From Clostridiaceae bacterium (lineage in GTDB: Bacteria; Bacillota; Clostridia; Oscillospirales; Acutalibacteraceae): a stretch of DNA of 64,000 nt. Below, in pieces: positions 54,778 through 63,572 of the stretch. Both the position numbers and the translations under genes were made by a program. Location: positions 1-64,000 of the forward strand of contig JAEEHB010000060.1 of assembly GCA_016280595.1 (NCBI GenBank), read 5' to 3'. The notes under the pieces are model-generated. The model did no database searches. It saw only the letters and a list, made by a program, of their open reading frames with translations, and had not been told where the DNA came from. How positions within the stretch are numbered: position 1 is the stretch's first letter; the number at the start of each line of letters is the position of its first letter.

Positions 54778-54808
54778 TCTTATGAAGAAAAAACAGGAGG
54801 TCATTATT

Positions 54809-55330
54809 ATGGGTCTGTTTTCCAAAATACTCGGCGGCGGCGAAAACGCCGACAAAGCCGAGCAGATGGCAAAAGATTTGCTCAAAGGCATTATGAACGG
54901 CGCGGTTTCCGCCGAAAAGAAAGACGAGCAGCAGCCTCAGCAGAGCGCGCCCTCATCTTACGCCCCCACGCAGGGTAAGCCGAAGCAGGGCTTTTCGTGG
55001 GGCGACGTGAAACCCGACGAAGAAAACCAGTTTGATTATCCCGGCCCCTATTACGAATATTTCAAAAAGATTTACTCCGAGGAATTCCCCGGCTACGACC
55101 TTCGGTGCGAGGTTGTCAATGAAGGCGCAAGGGCGGCAATAGCCTTTATTTCCGATGACAGAACCGCTCTTATGGTAGAACTCGTTTCCGAAAACTCCAC
55201 CGCCGACAAACTCCGCAGAAGATGCAAGGCCAACGGCATCCCATATCTCCGTTTCTATCACAATCATCACGGCTGGTGGAACACCCGCGCTTATGTAGTT
55301 GAGCGCACCCGCAAGGCGCTGGGCGCCTGA
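54809..55330 (+). CDS. Small protein of unknown function upstream of the RNA/RT locus
   Basis: The start is ATG 54809, with AGGAGG 8 bases upstream; the track's 54782 adds nine residues. The 173-aa protein has an N-terminal amphipathic MGLFSKILGGG segment, a Gln/Pro/Ser linker (about 45-70) and a C-terminal domain of about 100 residues (YEYFKKIYSEEFPGYDLRCEV, ALMVELVSENSTADKLRRR, GIPYLRFYHNHHGWWNTRAYV). The pattern beta, acidic residue, ELVS, then R...GIPYLRF, faintly recalls PD-(D/E)XK nuclease-like folds (DUF559/VSR style), but no catalytic triad is certain. It lies just upstream of the structured RNA candidate and may share a transcript with the RT. Confidence 0.7.
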   Translation: MGLFSKILGGGENADKAEQMAKDLLKGIMNGAVSAEKKDEQQPQQSAPSSYAPTQGKPKQGFSWGDVKPDEENQFDYPGPYYEYFKKIYSEEFPGYDLRCEVVNEGARAAIAFISDDRTALMVELVSENSTADKLRRRCKANGIPYLRFYHNHHGWWNTRAYVVERTRKALGA

Positions 55331-55341
55331 TAATTTCACAT

Positions 55342-55480
55342 AAAACAGAAAGAGAATGCTTTGCGCCTGCGGCGGACCCGGCACGGACTTTTCAGAGTGC
55401 TTCGCAGGCAGTGTGCCCGTGTACGGTCCCGTACATTCAGGGTAATTAACCCTGGATTTAATTTCTTCTCTTTCTGTTTT
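55342..55480 (+). ncRNA. Candidate structured RNA upstream of the reverse transcriptase (retron/DRT-like)
   Basis: AAAACAGAAAGAGAA (55342-55356) is the perfect 15-base complement of TTCTCTTTCTGTTTT (55466-55480). Inside are three hairpins: GCCTGCG/CGCAGGC (55365-55371 with 55403-55409, inner GCAC/GTGC), TGTACGG/CCGTACA (55420-55435), and TTCAGGGT/ACCCTGGA (55436-55456). The closing stem is followed by TATTTTATC, so it may also act as a terminator. The arrangement, an a1/a2-like inverted repeat enclosing hairpins directly before an RT gene, resembles retron and DRT noncoding RNAs. No known family was recognised. A terminator with an elaborate loop is the null explanation. Confidence 0.5.
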
Positions 55481-55507
55481 TATTTTATCTGATAAAAGGT
55501 AAACGCC

Positions 55508-56716
55508 ATGTCAATGCTCGATTCCCTTTCCGAAAGAGAAATGTGGGAAAGGTTTTATTCTTACAAATCAACGCTTAAATCTTCGCCGTATTTTGCAGAT
55601 GAGCTGCGCGCTTTTATTGACGGCGTGGAGTACCTGCCCGTGTGTGAAACGATAAACGGCGGCGGGGAGTTTCCTCTGCCGCGCAAAATGATGATAAGCA
55701 AACTCAGCACGCAGAAAAAGAGGACCGTCTATGTTTATCCCGACAGGGAAAATATGGTGCTCAAAATGCTCACTTTTATGCTCCTGCGAAAGTACGACAG
55801 CCTGTTTGCCTCAAACCTCTATTCCTTCCGCCCGCACCGCAGCGCGAAGGATGCCGTGCGCTTTCTGAGGAAAGAAGTCGCGGGCAAAAACCTGTATTAC
55901 TACAAAGCGGATATTCACGATTATTTCAACAGCATTCCCGTGCCCGCTCTCTTGCCTGTGCTTAAAGACGTGACGCAGGATGACCCGAAACTTTATACCT
56001 TCCTCGAAAAACTGCTCACGGAGGAGCGCGTGCTTGACGGCGGCAAAGAAATCACCGAGCGCAAGGGAATAATGGCGGGCACGCCGCTCTCATCCTTCTA
56101 TGCCAATCTCTACCTCTGTGACCTCGATGCTCATTTTGAAAAGGCGGGCATCACATACGCCAGATACTCCGATGATATTATCGTTTTTGCCGCCGCGCCT
56201 GAGGAGAGCGAAGCAAACGCGCGGTTTATACGCTCTTTTCTTGCGGAAAAGGGGCTTGAAATCAACCCCGAAAAAGAGTATTCGGGTACTACGGACGACG
56301 GCTGGACTTTTCTCGGCTTTGAGATGCGCGGCGACACGGTGGATATTTCGCCCGTCACCTTAAAAAAACTCAAAAATAAAATGCGCCGCAAAAGGGATGC
56401 CCTTCACCGCTGGCAAAAGCGAAATGACGCGGGCGGCGAGAGCGCGGCAAAAGCGTTTATCAGAGTGTTCAACCGCAAACTCCTCGAGAGCCCCGAGGGT
56501 AATGAACTGAGCTGGAGTTACTGGTTTTTCTCAGTTATCAACACAGATAAAAGCCTTCGCGAAATCGACGCCTACGCGCAGGACTGCATCAGATATCTCG
56601 TGAGCGGCTCTCACCGCAAATCCCGCTTCAACGTGCGGTATGAGGATATGAAAAAACTCGGCTACAAAAACCTTGTGCACGAATACTACGCGTTTACGGA
56701 AGATAATAACGAATAA
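55508..56716 (+). CDS. Stand-alone reverse transcriptase, class not assigned
   Basis: A 402-aa RNA-directed DNA polymerase. The RT core shows YSFRPHRSAKDAV (RT2), YKADIHDYFNSI with the first catalytic Asp at 135 (motif A), GIMAGTPLSSFYANLYLCDLD (motif B), YARYSDDIIVFA with YSDD at 220-223 (motif C), GLEINPEKE (D) and FLGFEM (E). A basic thumb-like region (LKKLKNKMRRKRDALHRW) and a C-terminal helical domain (INTDKSLREIDAYAQDCIRYL) follow. There is no HNH endonuclease or obvious intron maturase zinc motif, no DGR-type SQ motif and no clear retron VTG motif. AAAGG precedes the ATG. It directly follows the structured RNA candidate and ends at a strong terminator. Confidence 0.88.
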   Translation: MSMLDSLSEREMWERFYSYKSTLKSSPYFADELRAFIDGVEYLPVCETINGGGEFPLPRKMMISKLSTQKKRTVYVYPDRENMVLKMLTFMLLRKYDSLFASNLYSFRPHRSAKDAVRFLRKEVAGKNLYYYKADIHDYFNSIPVPALLPVLKDVTQDDPKLYTFLEKLLTEERVLDGGKEITERKGIMAGTPLSSFYANLYLCDLDAHFEKAGITYARYSDDIIVFAAAPEESEANARFIRSFLAEKGLEINPEKEYSGTTDDGWTFLGFEMRGDTVDISPVTLKKLKNKMRRKRDALHRWQKRNDAGGESAAKAFIRVFNRKLLESPEGNELSWSYWFFSVINTDKSLREIDAYAQDCIRYLVSGSHRKSRFNVRYEDMKKLGYKNLVHEYYAFTEDNNE

Positions 56717-56720
56717 AAAC

Positions 56721-56752
56721 AACTGCCGGTCTGTCAAGACCGGCAGTTTTAT
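56721..56752. terminator. Bidirectional terminator after the RT gene
   Basis: AACTGCCGGTCT pairs perfectly with AGACCGGCAGTT around GTCA, with TTTT to the right and AAAAAC to the left. It serves the RT gene and the convergent membrane-protein gene. Confidence 0.9.
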
Positions 56753-56765
56753 GTATTTACTGTAT

Positions 56766-57647
56766 TTATATCACATAATATTCCGCGAGGGTTTCCGTCA
56801 GAGCGCGGCACACTCCCGTGAACAGATGCTCTTCATAGGGCACTTTATCCATCAGCGTCACATTTGCGCCCGAGGTGCTTTCAACGGAGGGAAACACCTT
56901 GTGCCCTTCGCCGTTTGCCCTCACTTCGTCCGTTTCGGTTACGCCCGAGTTCGCTATCAGTTTATCCATAGCCCTGCTGAGTTCGGCAATCTCGGCGTCC
57001 GCTTCTTTCGCGAGGTAATTGAGCAGATACACTTTGTCCTCCGACGGCAGTTTGTAGATATAGTTCTGCGTTTTGCTGAGTTCCTCCTGCCAGCGTCTGA
57101 GTTTCGCCCTCTCTTCCGCTATGGTGAAGGTCCTGTTTTTGCCATCCGCGTCTTTGGTGTAGAGGCTGTTCACCTCGTTGAATATATCCATAAGGTCGAG
57201 CAGGTCATAACGGATTTCAAAGTATTCATCATAGAGCGAACTTATATTGCCGAGTTTTTCCGAGAGCGCGTATACCGAAGCGCCTATTCCGGACGGGAGA
57301 GAGCCCGCGCGGGAGGCTATATCTGAGGCTTTTGCGTTCCACTCTCTGATTTTGTCTATATCAAAATCCGTGAGCATTGCCGGGTAGCCGGAATTAATCT
57401 CCTCGCGCAGAGCACAGTAGTCTTTGAGGGCGAGAGCTTTTTCGCTGTCCTGCTTTTCGAGCAGGCTTGCGGCTGAGGCGAAGTTTCCGTTTTCCGCTTT
57501 TTTCTGAGCCGAGAGAAAAACGAGGCTGTCCTTCGCAAGGAAAAGAGCAATGCAGGAAATCAAAATGACGGCAGCGGCACAGACCGCAATCACAAGTTTC
57601 CTGCGGCCGCCGTCTTTTTTGTTTTGCACCGTCATTTCAGTGTTCAT
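56766..57647 (-). CDS. Single-pass membrane protein with helical extracytoplasmic domain, function unknown
   Basis: A 293-aa protein: basic cytoplasmic N-terminus (KKDGGRRK), one membrane helix (residues about 18-38, LVIAVCAAAVILISCIALFLA), then a mostly helical, charged region with TPR-like or coiled-coil character (SAQKKAENGNFASAASLLEKQ; AELSRAMDKLIA). I do not recognise a family. Its ATG overlaps the stop of the serine-hydrolase gene by one base (TGATG), so the two are coupled; a role in cell-envelope work alongside the hydrolase is inference. Confidence 0.75.
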   Translation of the reverse strand: MNTEMTVQNKKDGGRRKLVIAVCAAAVILISCIALFLAKDSLVFLSAQKKAENGNFASAASLLEKQDSEKALALKDYCALREEINSGYPAMLTDFDIDKIREWNAKASDIASRAGSLPSGIGASVYALSEKLGNISSLYDEYFEIRYDLLDLMDIFNEVNSLYTKDADGKNRTFTIAEERAKLRRWQEELSKTQNYIYKLPSEDKVYLLNYLAKEADAEIAELSRAMDKLIANSGVTETDEVRANGEGHKVFPSVESTSGANVTLMDKVPYEEHLFTGVCRALTETLAEYYVI

Positions 57648-59236
57648 CAGATAATCTTTCCTTTAATAGGCGCGTCAATTATAAAATCGATATTGTCCAT
57701 AAAGGACGAGACAACGCCGTTGAATGCGTCGGGCAGGAAATCTGCAACCGAGCCGGATACTCCGTTTGCGAGCGCCTTGCTCGGCGGAGAGGATGTGGGA
57801 TACATGGTCACGCTCTTGTCCGTAAATACGAAACGCATCCTGCGCTCCGTGATGGATTCAAGAGGTCTTATCCACATTTCAAGTTCGTTTTCGCTGTTCC
57901 ATACGGCTGTGCTCACCGCGGTGTAATCCATACCGCCCAGGTGGTATTTGCTAAAGCGCGGCTTTCCGTCCATACCGCAGGAAATCATATTGTGGTCCTT
58001 GCCCTCGTCCCACGCCATCACGCATTCGTTTTCGCGGAAATCAAAAACGATGTTGTTTATGTTGCCGCTCTTTTCGCTGGACATAAACACCACGGGAATC
58101 GCGAGCATCGAGGTCGGGAAACCGACCGTGTTGAGCAGGGTGTTCTTTTTGAACTGAAGCACTCTGCCTTTTAGCGCCTGCTCAGTGACGCTCCTCGGGG
58201 CTGTGCCGAGGTTTGGCATCGGGTCGAGCTTTATTTCGGGCATATCATCGGGAGCCTTGCGCTTGTTGCTTATAAACATCTGCGGGAAGTGGCGGAAAAT
58301 GCAGTCTCTCGTTTTCTGCTCGTTTATTTCGCTGCAGGTGCAAACGAGGAGCGCGTCATAATCGTGGAAAAAAATGGCAAACTGAGAAAACATACCGTCC
58401 ATTCTCTCGGTGTGCTCCATTTTGTTTATCCAGAAGTAATAGCCGTAGCCGCACACGGAGTCGGATTTCGGGTCGCCGTTGTCGCTGTTGTCCGCCTGCT
58501 TTGAGAGCGCCGCTTCAATGTAATCGGCGGGGATAATCTGCTTGCCCGCGTACTGCCCTTTGTTGAGCACGCACAGGGCGACTTTTGACAGATCGTAAGG
58601 GGCGATGAAGAGACCCCAGCCTCCCGTCTCCTGACCGGAAGGGTCGAGTTCCCACGCGGGCGGAGTGATGCCGAGCGGCTCAAAGAGCCTCGGGGTGAGG
58701 TACTCAACCAGGCCGAGCCCCGTCAGTTTTTTGATGATGGCGCCGCACATATAGGTGTTTTCGCTCACATAGAGGAATTTCGTGCCGGGCTCAAACTCCC
58801 ATTTTTCGTTAATGAAATCTGCAACCCACGTTTTGCTGGATTTATCGCTCAGGTAGTTTACCCTCTTGCCCGCCGTCATGGTGAGCAGGTGGAAAACCGT
58901 CATCTTTTCGAGCCATTCATCCTTCTTTTCGGGTCTTAATTCGGGGAAGAAATCAATCACCTTGTCATCAAGGCTCAGAAGTCCCTCCGAAACGGCGAAG
59001 CCCACCGCTATGGAAACGAAACTTTTGCTTACGGAAAACATTGTGTGAGGTATGTCTCTCGCATAGGGAGCGGCGTGGCATTCAAATGCCAGTTTGCCGT
59101 GGCGGTAAAGCATAAGAGAATGGAGTTCAATCTCCGACTCCTTGAAATCGTCCACAAGCGCGGCGATTTCCTTTGAGTCCATACCTACCTGCTCCGGGAA
59201 TTTTGCCTCGGGTATATCGAGATTCTTTTTTGCCAT
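57647..59236 (-). CDS. Serine hydrolase of the beta-lactamase/DD-peptidase (class C) family
   Basis: The 529-aa protein has the SxxK nucleophile motif in MFSVSKSFVSIAVG (near residue 70) and a Y-containing second motif in FLYVSENTYMCGAII, followed by GWGLFIAPYDLSKVAL typical of the beta-lactamase-related (Pfam Beta-lactamase) fold. No signal peptide is visible at the N-terminus (MAKKNLDIPEAKFPEQ), so it is probably cytoplasmic or an esterase rather than a penicillin-binding enzyme. The C-terminal 170 residues form a beta-rich lipocalin-like domain. AGAGGTG precedes the ATG. The operon partner is a membrane protein. Confidence 0.85.
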   Translation of the reverse strand: MAKKNLDIPEAKFPEQVGMDSKEIAALVDDFKESEIELHSLMLYRHGKLAFECHAAPYARDIPHTMFSVSKSFVSIAVGFAVSEGLLSLDDKVIDFFPELRPEKKDEWLEKMTVFHLLTMTAGKRVNYLSDKSSKTWVADFINEKWEFEPGTKFLYVSENTYMCGAIIKKLTGLGLVEYLTPRLFEPLGITPPAWELDPSGQETGGWGLFIAPYDLSKVALCVLNKGQYAGKQIIPADYIEAALSKQADNSDNGDPKSDSVCGYGYYFWINKMEHTERMDGMFSQFAIFFHDYDALLVCTCSEINEQKTRDCIFRHFPQMFISNKRKAPDDMPEIKLDPMPNLGTAPRSVTEQALKGRVLQFKKNTLLNTVGFPTSMLAIPVVFMSSEKSGNINNIVFDFRENECVMAWDEGKDHNMISCGMDGKPRFSKYHLGGMDYTAVSTAVWNSENELEMWIRPLESITERRMRFVFTDKSVTMYPTSSPPSKALANGVSGSVADFLPDAFNGVVSSFMDNIDFIIDAPIKGKII

Positions 59237-59290
59237 ATGAGCACCTCTTGTTCAGGTAAACTTGTAAGGTTGTTTCAATAATATAAAAAT

Positions 59291-59296
59291 ATTATA
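59291..59296 (-). promoter_or_regulatory. Extended -10 promoter of the serine hydrolase
   Basis: On the minus strand TGTGATATAAT contains an extended -10 (TG-N-TATAAT) with a poor -35 (TTTAAT), about 55 bases before the ATG. Confidence 0.5.
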
Positions 59297-59324
59297 TCAC
59301 AGACAAATTCAAAATTAAAGATGT

Positions 59325-62300
59325 TTATGATTTTCTGAAGGAAGACATTGTGTCGAGGAATTTTTCAATAAGCACAAGGCGGTTTTCGCCCTCGTCAAAT
59401 TTGAGATAGATGCAGGGCTTGCCTCCGCCTGCGGAAACCGTGAGCCGTCCGCTGAATTTCGCGGCTGTGTGCTGCACAACCTCCATATCGAAATCGGATA
59501 TCTTGAAGCACAGGCGGCTGCCTTCGGACGAGATTTCGTAGATATCGTTTGCCGCCGCTTTGCTTCTGATGAGCGAAATCTTGATAAGGCCTTTCACGCT
59601 CTCGGGCGGGTCGGAGAATCTGTCAATGAGTTCATCGAGCACATCGGACACATCTTCTTCGTTTTTGATATCCGCAATCCTGCGGTAAATATGCAGGCGC
59701 TGAGGCATACTCGAAATGTAGTCCTCGGGTATGTGAGCGTCAATCGGCAGGTCAACCAGGCATTCTTTTTCACTCTTGCTTTCTTCAATGCCTTTTTCTT
59801 CGTTCACCGCCTGCTCAAGCAGTTTTATATACATATCGTAGCCGACCGCTTCCATCTGACCGTGCTGACCGGTGCCGAGCACGTTGCCCGCGCCGCGTAT
59901 TTCAAGGTCGCGCATCGCTATGTGGAAGCCGGAGCCGAATTCCGTGAATTCCCTGATTGCCTCAAGGCGCTTTTCGGCGATTTCCGAAAGCTGTTTGCCC
60001 CTGGTAAATGTGAAATACGCGCTCGCGCGCCTCGATGAGCGCCCTACTCTGCCCCTTATCTGATGAAGCTGGGCGAGGCCGAGTCTGTCCGCGTTTTCAA
60101 TGATAAGCGTATTTACATTGGGCACATCTATTCCCGTTTCGATTATCGTGGTGCACACGAGTATGTCGATTTCGCCCTCAAGCAGTTTTCTCCACACTTC
60201 GCTGAGTTCATCCTCGCTCATCTGCCCGTGAGCAACCGCCACCATCGCGTCGGGAATACGGTCTTTGATTTCGGAGGCCTTGCTCTCGATATTTTCCACT
60301 TTGTTATAGAGGTAATAGACCTGACCGCCCCTGCGCAGTTCCTGCTCCATAGCCTGCGTAAGCACGCCGATGTCATACTCAATCACATAGGTCTGCACGG
60401 GCTGTCTGTCAAGCGGAGCCTCTTCGATTACGGACATATCGCGGATTTTGCTCATCGCCATATTGAGCGTGCGCGGAATCGGGGTCGCGGTGAGCGTAAG
60501 CACATCCACGGCAGGGTAGAGGGTTTTGAGTTTTTCCTTCTGATTTACCCCGAAACGCTGCTCTTCGTCTATGATGATAAGCCCCAGGTCGCGGAATTTT
60601 ATATCGTTTGAAATCAGGCGGTGAGTGCCCACTACTATATCAATACTCCCGCGCCTTATGCCCGCCACAGTCTGCTCGATTTCGCGCTTCGTGCAGAATC
60701 TTGACAGCATAGCCGATTCAACCGGGAAACCGTCAAAGCGCTTTAGCACGGTCTGATAATGCTGCAGGGCGAGTATCGTGGTCGGTACGAGGATTGCCAC
60801 CTGCTTGCCGTCTGCCACAGCCTTGAATACCGCCCTGAGCGCCACTTCCGTTTTGCCGAAGCCGACATCGCCGCAGAGAAGGCGGTCCATAGGATACGGT
60901 CTCTCCATATCCGCCTTGATTTCTCTTATGCAGCGCAGCTGGTCCTCTGTTTCGGGGAATTCGAATCTCCGCTCGAAATCGGACTGCATATCTATATCCG
61001 GCGAAAAAGCGTGTCCCTTGATTTTAAGGCGCTTTGCGTAAAGTTCTATCAGTTCTTTCGCCATCGTCTGCACGGATGAACGCACCTTTGAGCGCGTGCG
61101 CTGCCAGTCCGTGCCGCCGAGTTTGCTGAGTTTTACGGCCTTGCCTCTGTCGGAGGAGCCGATATATTTTGAAACCTGGTCGAGCTGTGTTACGGGCACA
61201 TAAAGAAAATCGCCCTTGTCGTAGCGGATTTTGATATAGTCTTTTACTTTGCCCGATGATTCCAGGCTGTTGATGCCCTCAAATATGCCTATGCCGTGCG
61301 CCGAGTGAACAACATAGTCGCCGCGGTGCAGTTCGCTCAGGCTGTTGAACGCGTTCTTGCTGCTCTTTCTCACCTGAGTCTGCTTTACCGCCGTGCGTGC
61401 GCGGTAGGTAAACAGAGCAAACGAGGCGGAGGGGTACTCCATACCGTAGGAGAGCGAGCCGGGTATCACGCTTACTCTGCCCTCGGGAAACTGCTCGGGA
61501 ATTGAGGGGAAGTATGTGTTGGCAACGCCCTCGTCCTCAAGGTCGTGCGAGAGCACCTCGGCGGATTTTTCCGTGCCCGCCATAATCACGCAGGTGTATT
61601 TCTGCCTCGCCGTCCTTCCCGTGACATCCTCGATAATAGCGGCGAGCGAGCCGTTCCAGGGCGGTATCTGCTTTGCCGTGAAGGAGATGAGTTCCTTTAC
61701 CGCCGTGTCGAAACTGCCTCTTGGCAGGTTGTCAAGGTAAACGGCGCCCATATCGTTATAGAGTTTATACAGTTCGTGGTCCTCGAGCGTAAAGCGGTCA
61801 AGCCCTCTGCACAGCACGCCGTCCTTGAGCAACGCCTTGACGGTTTCGTGCTGAATGGTCGCGGCGCTGTTCCATTTATCCTTAACGGCAAAACTCTCGC
61901 ACACAAAGAGCATATTATCCGCCGCGTAGTCAAACAGTCCGCCCGCGTCCGGGTAAATAATCGGCATGAATTTATCCGCGCAGCCCACTTTTATGCCGGA
62001 GGCGATTTTTTCCTTTTCCGCATTCAGCATTTTGAGGCCTTCGCCTCTTATATGCTTTTCGGCAATAAGGCGGTCTATAAGCGCCGTGAGTACTTCGTCC
62101 GTCACCAGGATTTCTTTCGCCGGGCTTATCCTGACCTCCTCGAGCATCTCGGTGCGCCTCTGAGTATCAAGGTCAAATGAAAATACGGAATCGACGCTGT
62201 CGCCCCAGAATTCCACTCTGCAGGGCTCTTTCGCGTCGGGCGGGAAAAAATCGAGTATGCCGCCTCTCACGGCAAACTGCCCGGGGCCGTCAATCTGCTC

Positions 62301-62789
62301 CGCCCTCGTGTAGCCGTTTTCCGCAAGTTTGAGCGCGGCTTCGTCCATATCATAGTCTTCGCCCGCGCGCAGGGAAAGGCTCTTGCTCATAAGCACGGCA
62401 GGGGGCACGGTCAGCTGCATCGCCGCTTCGGACGAGGCAACCACGGCGTCATAGTTTCCGGTGAGCATCTTATCAAGCACGTGAAGACGCCTGTGCTCGT
62501 ATTCCCTCGAAACGGTTTCGTCCGTGCGGTATGAAATATCCCTCGCGGGGTAAAGATAGGCTCTCATCCCGAGCGCCTCAAGGTCGGATACAAGGCGTGA
62601 GGCCTGCGATTCATCCGGCACAAGCACCAGGGCGCGCCTTTTGAAGCCCGTGCACAGCGAAGAGATGACATGAGCCTTGTGAATGTATGACAGCCCGGTA
62701 ACGCCCAGAGGTACGCGGCCCTTGTGAATCGCGTTTACCAGCGAGCGGAATTCGGGTATTTTTTTTGCAAGGTCGGTGTAGCCGTTCAT
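59325..62789 (-). CDS. mfd: Transcription-repair coupling factor Mfd
   Basis: A 1154-aa SF2 translocase that removes stalled RNA polymerase and recruits UvrA. The UvrB-homology module is at the N-terminus (GVTGLSYIHKAHV, FFPPDAKEPCRVEFWGDSVDS), the RNA-polymerase-interacting CarD-like domain follows near 500 (LHRGDYVVHSAHGIGIFEG), then the helicase core with Walker A GDVGFGKTEVA near residue 633, IIDEEQRFGV and the TRG motif region (AHGQMSEDEL, CTTIIETGIDVPNVNTLI), and the C-terminal TRCF domain. Its ATG overlaps the preceding HAD stop by 4 bases. Confidence 0.97.
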   Translation of the reverse strand: MNGYTDLAKKIPEFRSLVNAIHKGRVPLGVTGLSYIHKAHVISSLCTGFKRRALVLVPDESQASRLVSDLEALGMRAYLYPARDISYRTDETVSREYEHRRLHVLDKMLTGNYDAVVASSEAAMQLTVPPAVLMSKSLSLRAGEDYDMDEAALKLAENGYTRAEQIDGPGQFAVRGGILDFFPPDAKEPCRVEFWGDSVDSVFSFDLDTQRRTEMLEEVRISPAKEILVTDEVLTALIDRLIAEKHIRGEGLKMLNAEKEKIASGIKVGCADKFMPIIYPDAGGLFDYAADNMLFVCESFAVKDKWNSAATIQHETVKALLKDGVLCRGLDRFTLEDHELYKLYNDMGAVYLDNLPRGSFDTAVKELISFTAKQIPPWNGSLAAIIEDVTGRTARQKYTCVIMAGTEKSAEVLSHDLEDEGVANTYFPSIPEQFPEGRVSVIPGSLSYGMEYPSASFALFTYRARTAVKQTQVRKSSKNAFNSLSELHRGDYVVHSAHGIGIFEGINSLESSGKVKDYIKIRYDKGDFLYVPVTQLDQVSKYIGSSDRGKAVKLSKLGGTDWQRTRSKVRSSVQTMAKELIELYAKRLKIKGHAFSPDIDMQSDFERRFEFPETEDQLRCIREIKADMERPYPMDRLLCGDVGFGKTEVALRAVFKAVADGKQVAILVPTTILALQHYQTVLKRFDGFPVESAMLSRFCTKREIEQTVAGIRRGSIDIVVGTHRLISNDIKFRDLGLIIIDEEQRFGVNQKEKLKTLYPAVDVLTLTATPIPRTLNMAMSKIRDMSVIEEAPLDRQPVQTYVIEYDIGVLTQAMEQELRRGGQVYYLYNKVENIESKASEIKDRIPDAMVAVAHGQMSEDELSEVWRKLLEGEIDILVCTTIIETGIDVPNVNTLIIENADRLGLAQLHQIRGRVGRSSRRASAYFTFTRGKQLSEIAEKRLEAIREFTEFGSGFHIAMRDLEIRGAGNVLGTGQHGQMEAVGYDMYIKLLEQAVNEEKGIEESKSEKECLVDLPIDAHIPEDYISSMPQRLHIYRRIADIKNEEDVSDVLDELIDRFSDPPESVKGLIKISLIRSKAAANDIYEISSEGSRLCFKISDFDMEVVQHTAAKFSGRLTVSAGGGKPCIYLKFDEGENRLVLIEKFLDTMSSFRKS

Positions 62790-63391
62790 ATGTTCACTCC
62801 GAGTTCTCCGAGTCTGAGTTTAAGGGTGTCTATGTTTCCGTCGTGCCTTATCGCCTTCATCCCGCATTTTTCGGCGGCATCGGCGTTTGCCTGCACATCG
62901 TCTATGAACACGCACTCCTCTCTCTTAAGCCCGAATTTTACAAACAGTTTTTCGTATATTTCCTTTTCGGGTTTGAGCAAAAGATAATCGGCGGAAATCA
63001 GGTAGCCGTCAAAAAGCGAGAGCGCGGGGATGTTGACTTTGTTTTCATAAAAATCAACCGAGGCGTTGCTCAGCAGAAAAATGCCGTAACCTTTTTCCCT
63101 GAGGGCGAGAATCAGGTCATACATCTTTTCAAACGGCGGCATATAGGGATAAAGGTTATAAGCCATATCCTTCACCTTATCGTATGCGTGAGCGGGAATC
63201 TCCGGCCCCGCGATTCTCATTATGTCCGCAGGCGTTACCGTGCCCCTGTCTTTTTCCGCCCAAAGATTGTTTCTGAAAATCTCGCGCAGGGCTATATCCG
63301 CGGTCTCTTTGTCAAAAAGAGAATACAGAGTTTTTTCGGGGTTATAGTCAATGAGCACGCCGCCCATATCAAATACAATGTTTTTAATCAC
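62786..63391 (-). CDS. HAD-IA phosphatase (YihX-like)
   Basis: A 201-aa haloacid-dehalogenase-family hydrolase. Motif I is FDMGGVLIDYN, with Gly where most HAD phosphatases have a second Asp, as in YihX glucose-1-phosphatase-type proteins. Motif II is FLLSNAS, the Lys lies in YLLLKPEKEIY, and motif IV is CVFIDDVQANADAA. It starts at GTG 63391 with AAGGTG upstream. It is the first gene of the unit with mfd, overlapping it by 4 bases; a functional link to repair is not implied. Confidence 0.88.
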   Translation of the reverse strand: MIKNIVFDMGGVLIDYNPEKTLYSLFDKETADIALREIFRNNLWAEKDRGTVTPADIMRIAGPEIPAHAYDKVKDMAYNLYPYMPPFEKMYDLILALREKGYGIFLLSNASVDFYENKVNIPALSLFDGYLISADYLLLKPEKEIYEKLFVKFGLKREECVFIDDVQANADAAEKCGMKAIRHDGNIDTLKLRLGELGVNI

Positions 63392-63423
63392 CGTTTCACC
63401 TTATTTCCCTTAAATGCTCCTAT

Positions 63424-63447
63424 GCCCTCTCCGCAGACGGAGGGGGC
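63424..63447. repeat. Short CTCTCCGCAGACGGAG-type palindrome
   Basis: GCCCTCTCCG pairs with CGGAGGGGGC around CAGA (one G-T). It is a small dispersed-repeat-like hairpin in the divergent region between the HAD gene and the next gene; no T-run follows. Confidence 0.45.
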
Positions 63448-63513
63448 TCTCAACACAGATAATATACACTTTTTATGCCTCACAGTCAAGCGTGCGTGCA
63501 TTAAAATATATTA

Positions 63514-63542
63514 TTGAAAACGAAGATTTACTGTGATAAAAT
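63514..63542 (+). promoter_or_regulatory. Promoter for the partial right-edge gene
   Basis: TTGAAA (63514-63519) and TAAAAT (63537-63542) have a 17-base spacer, 30 bases before ATG 63573. Confidence 0.65.
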
Positions 63543-63572
63543 CAAGTTATGACAGGGGAGGTGAGCGAGAAA

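Noticed and set aside
55508-56716. Group II intron maturase or diversity-generating retroelement RT
   Set aside because: There is no HNH endonuclease domain and no intron domain V-like hairpin after the gene. The DGR motif (G-N-L-T-S-Q type) is absent and I saw no template/variable repeat pair nearby.
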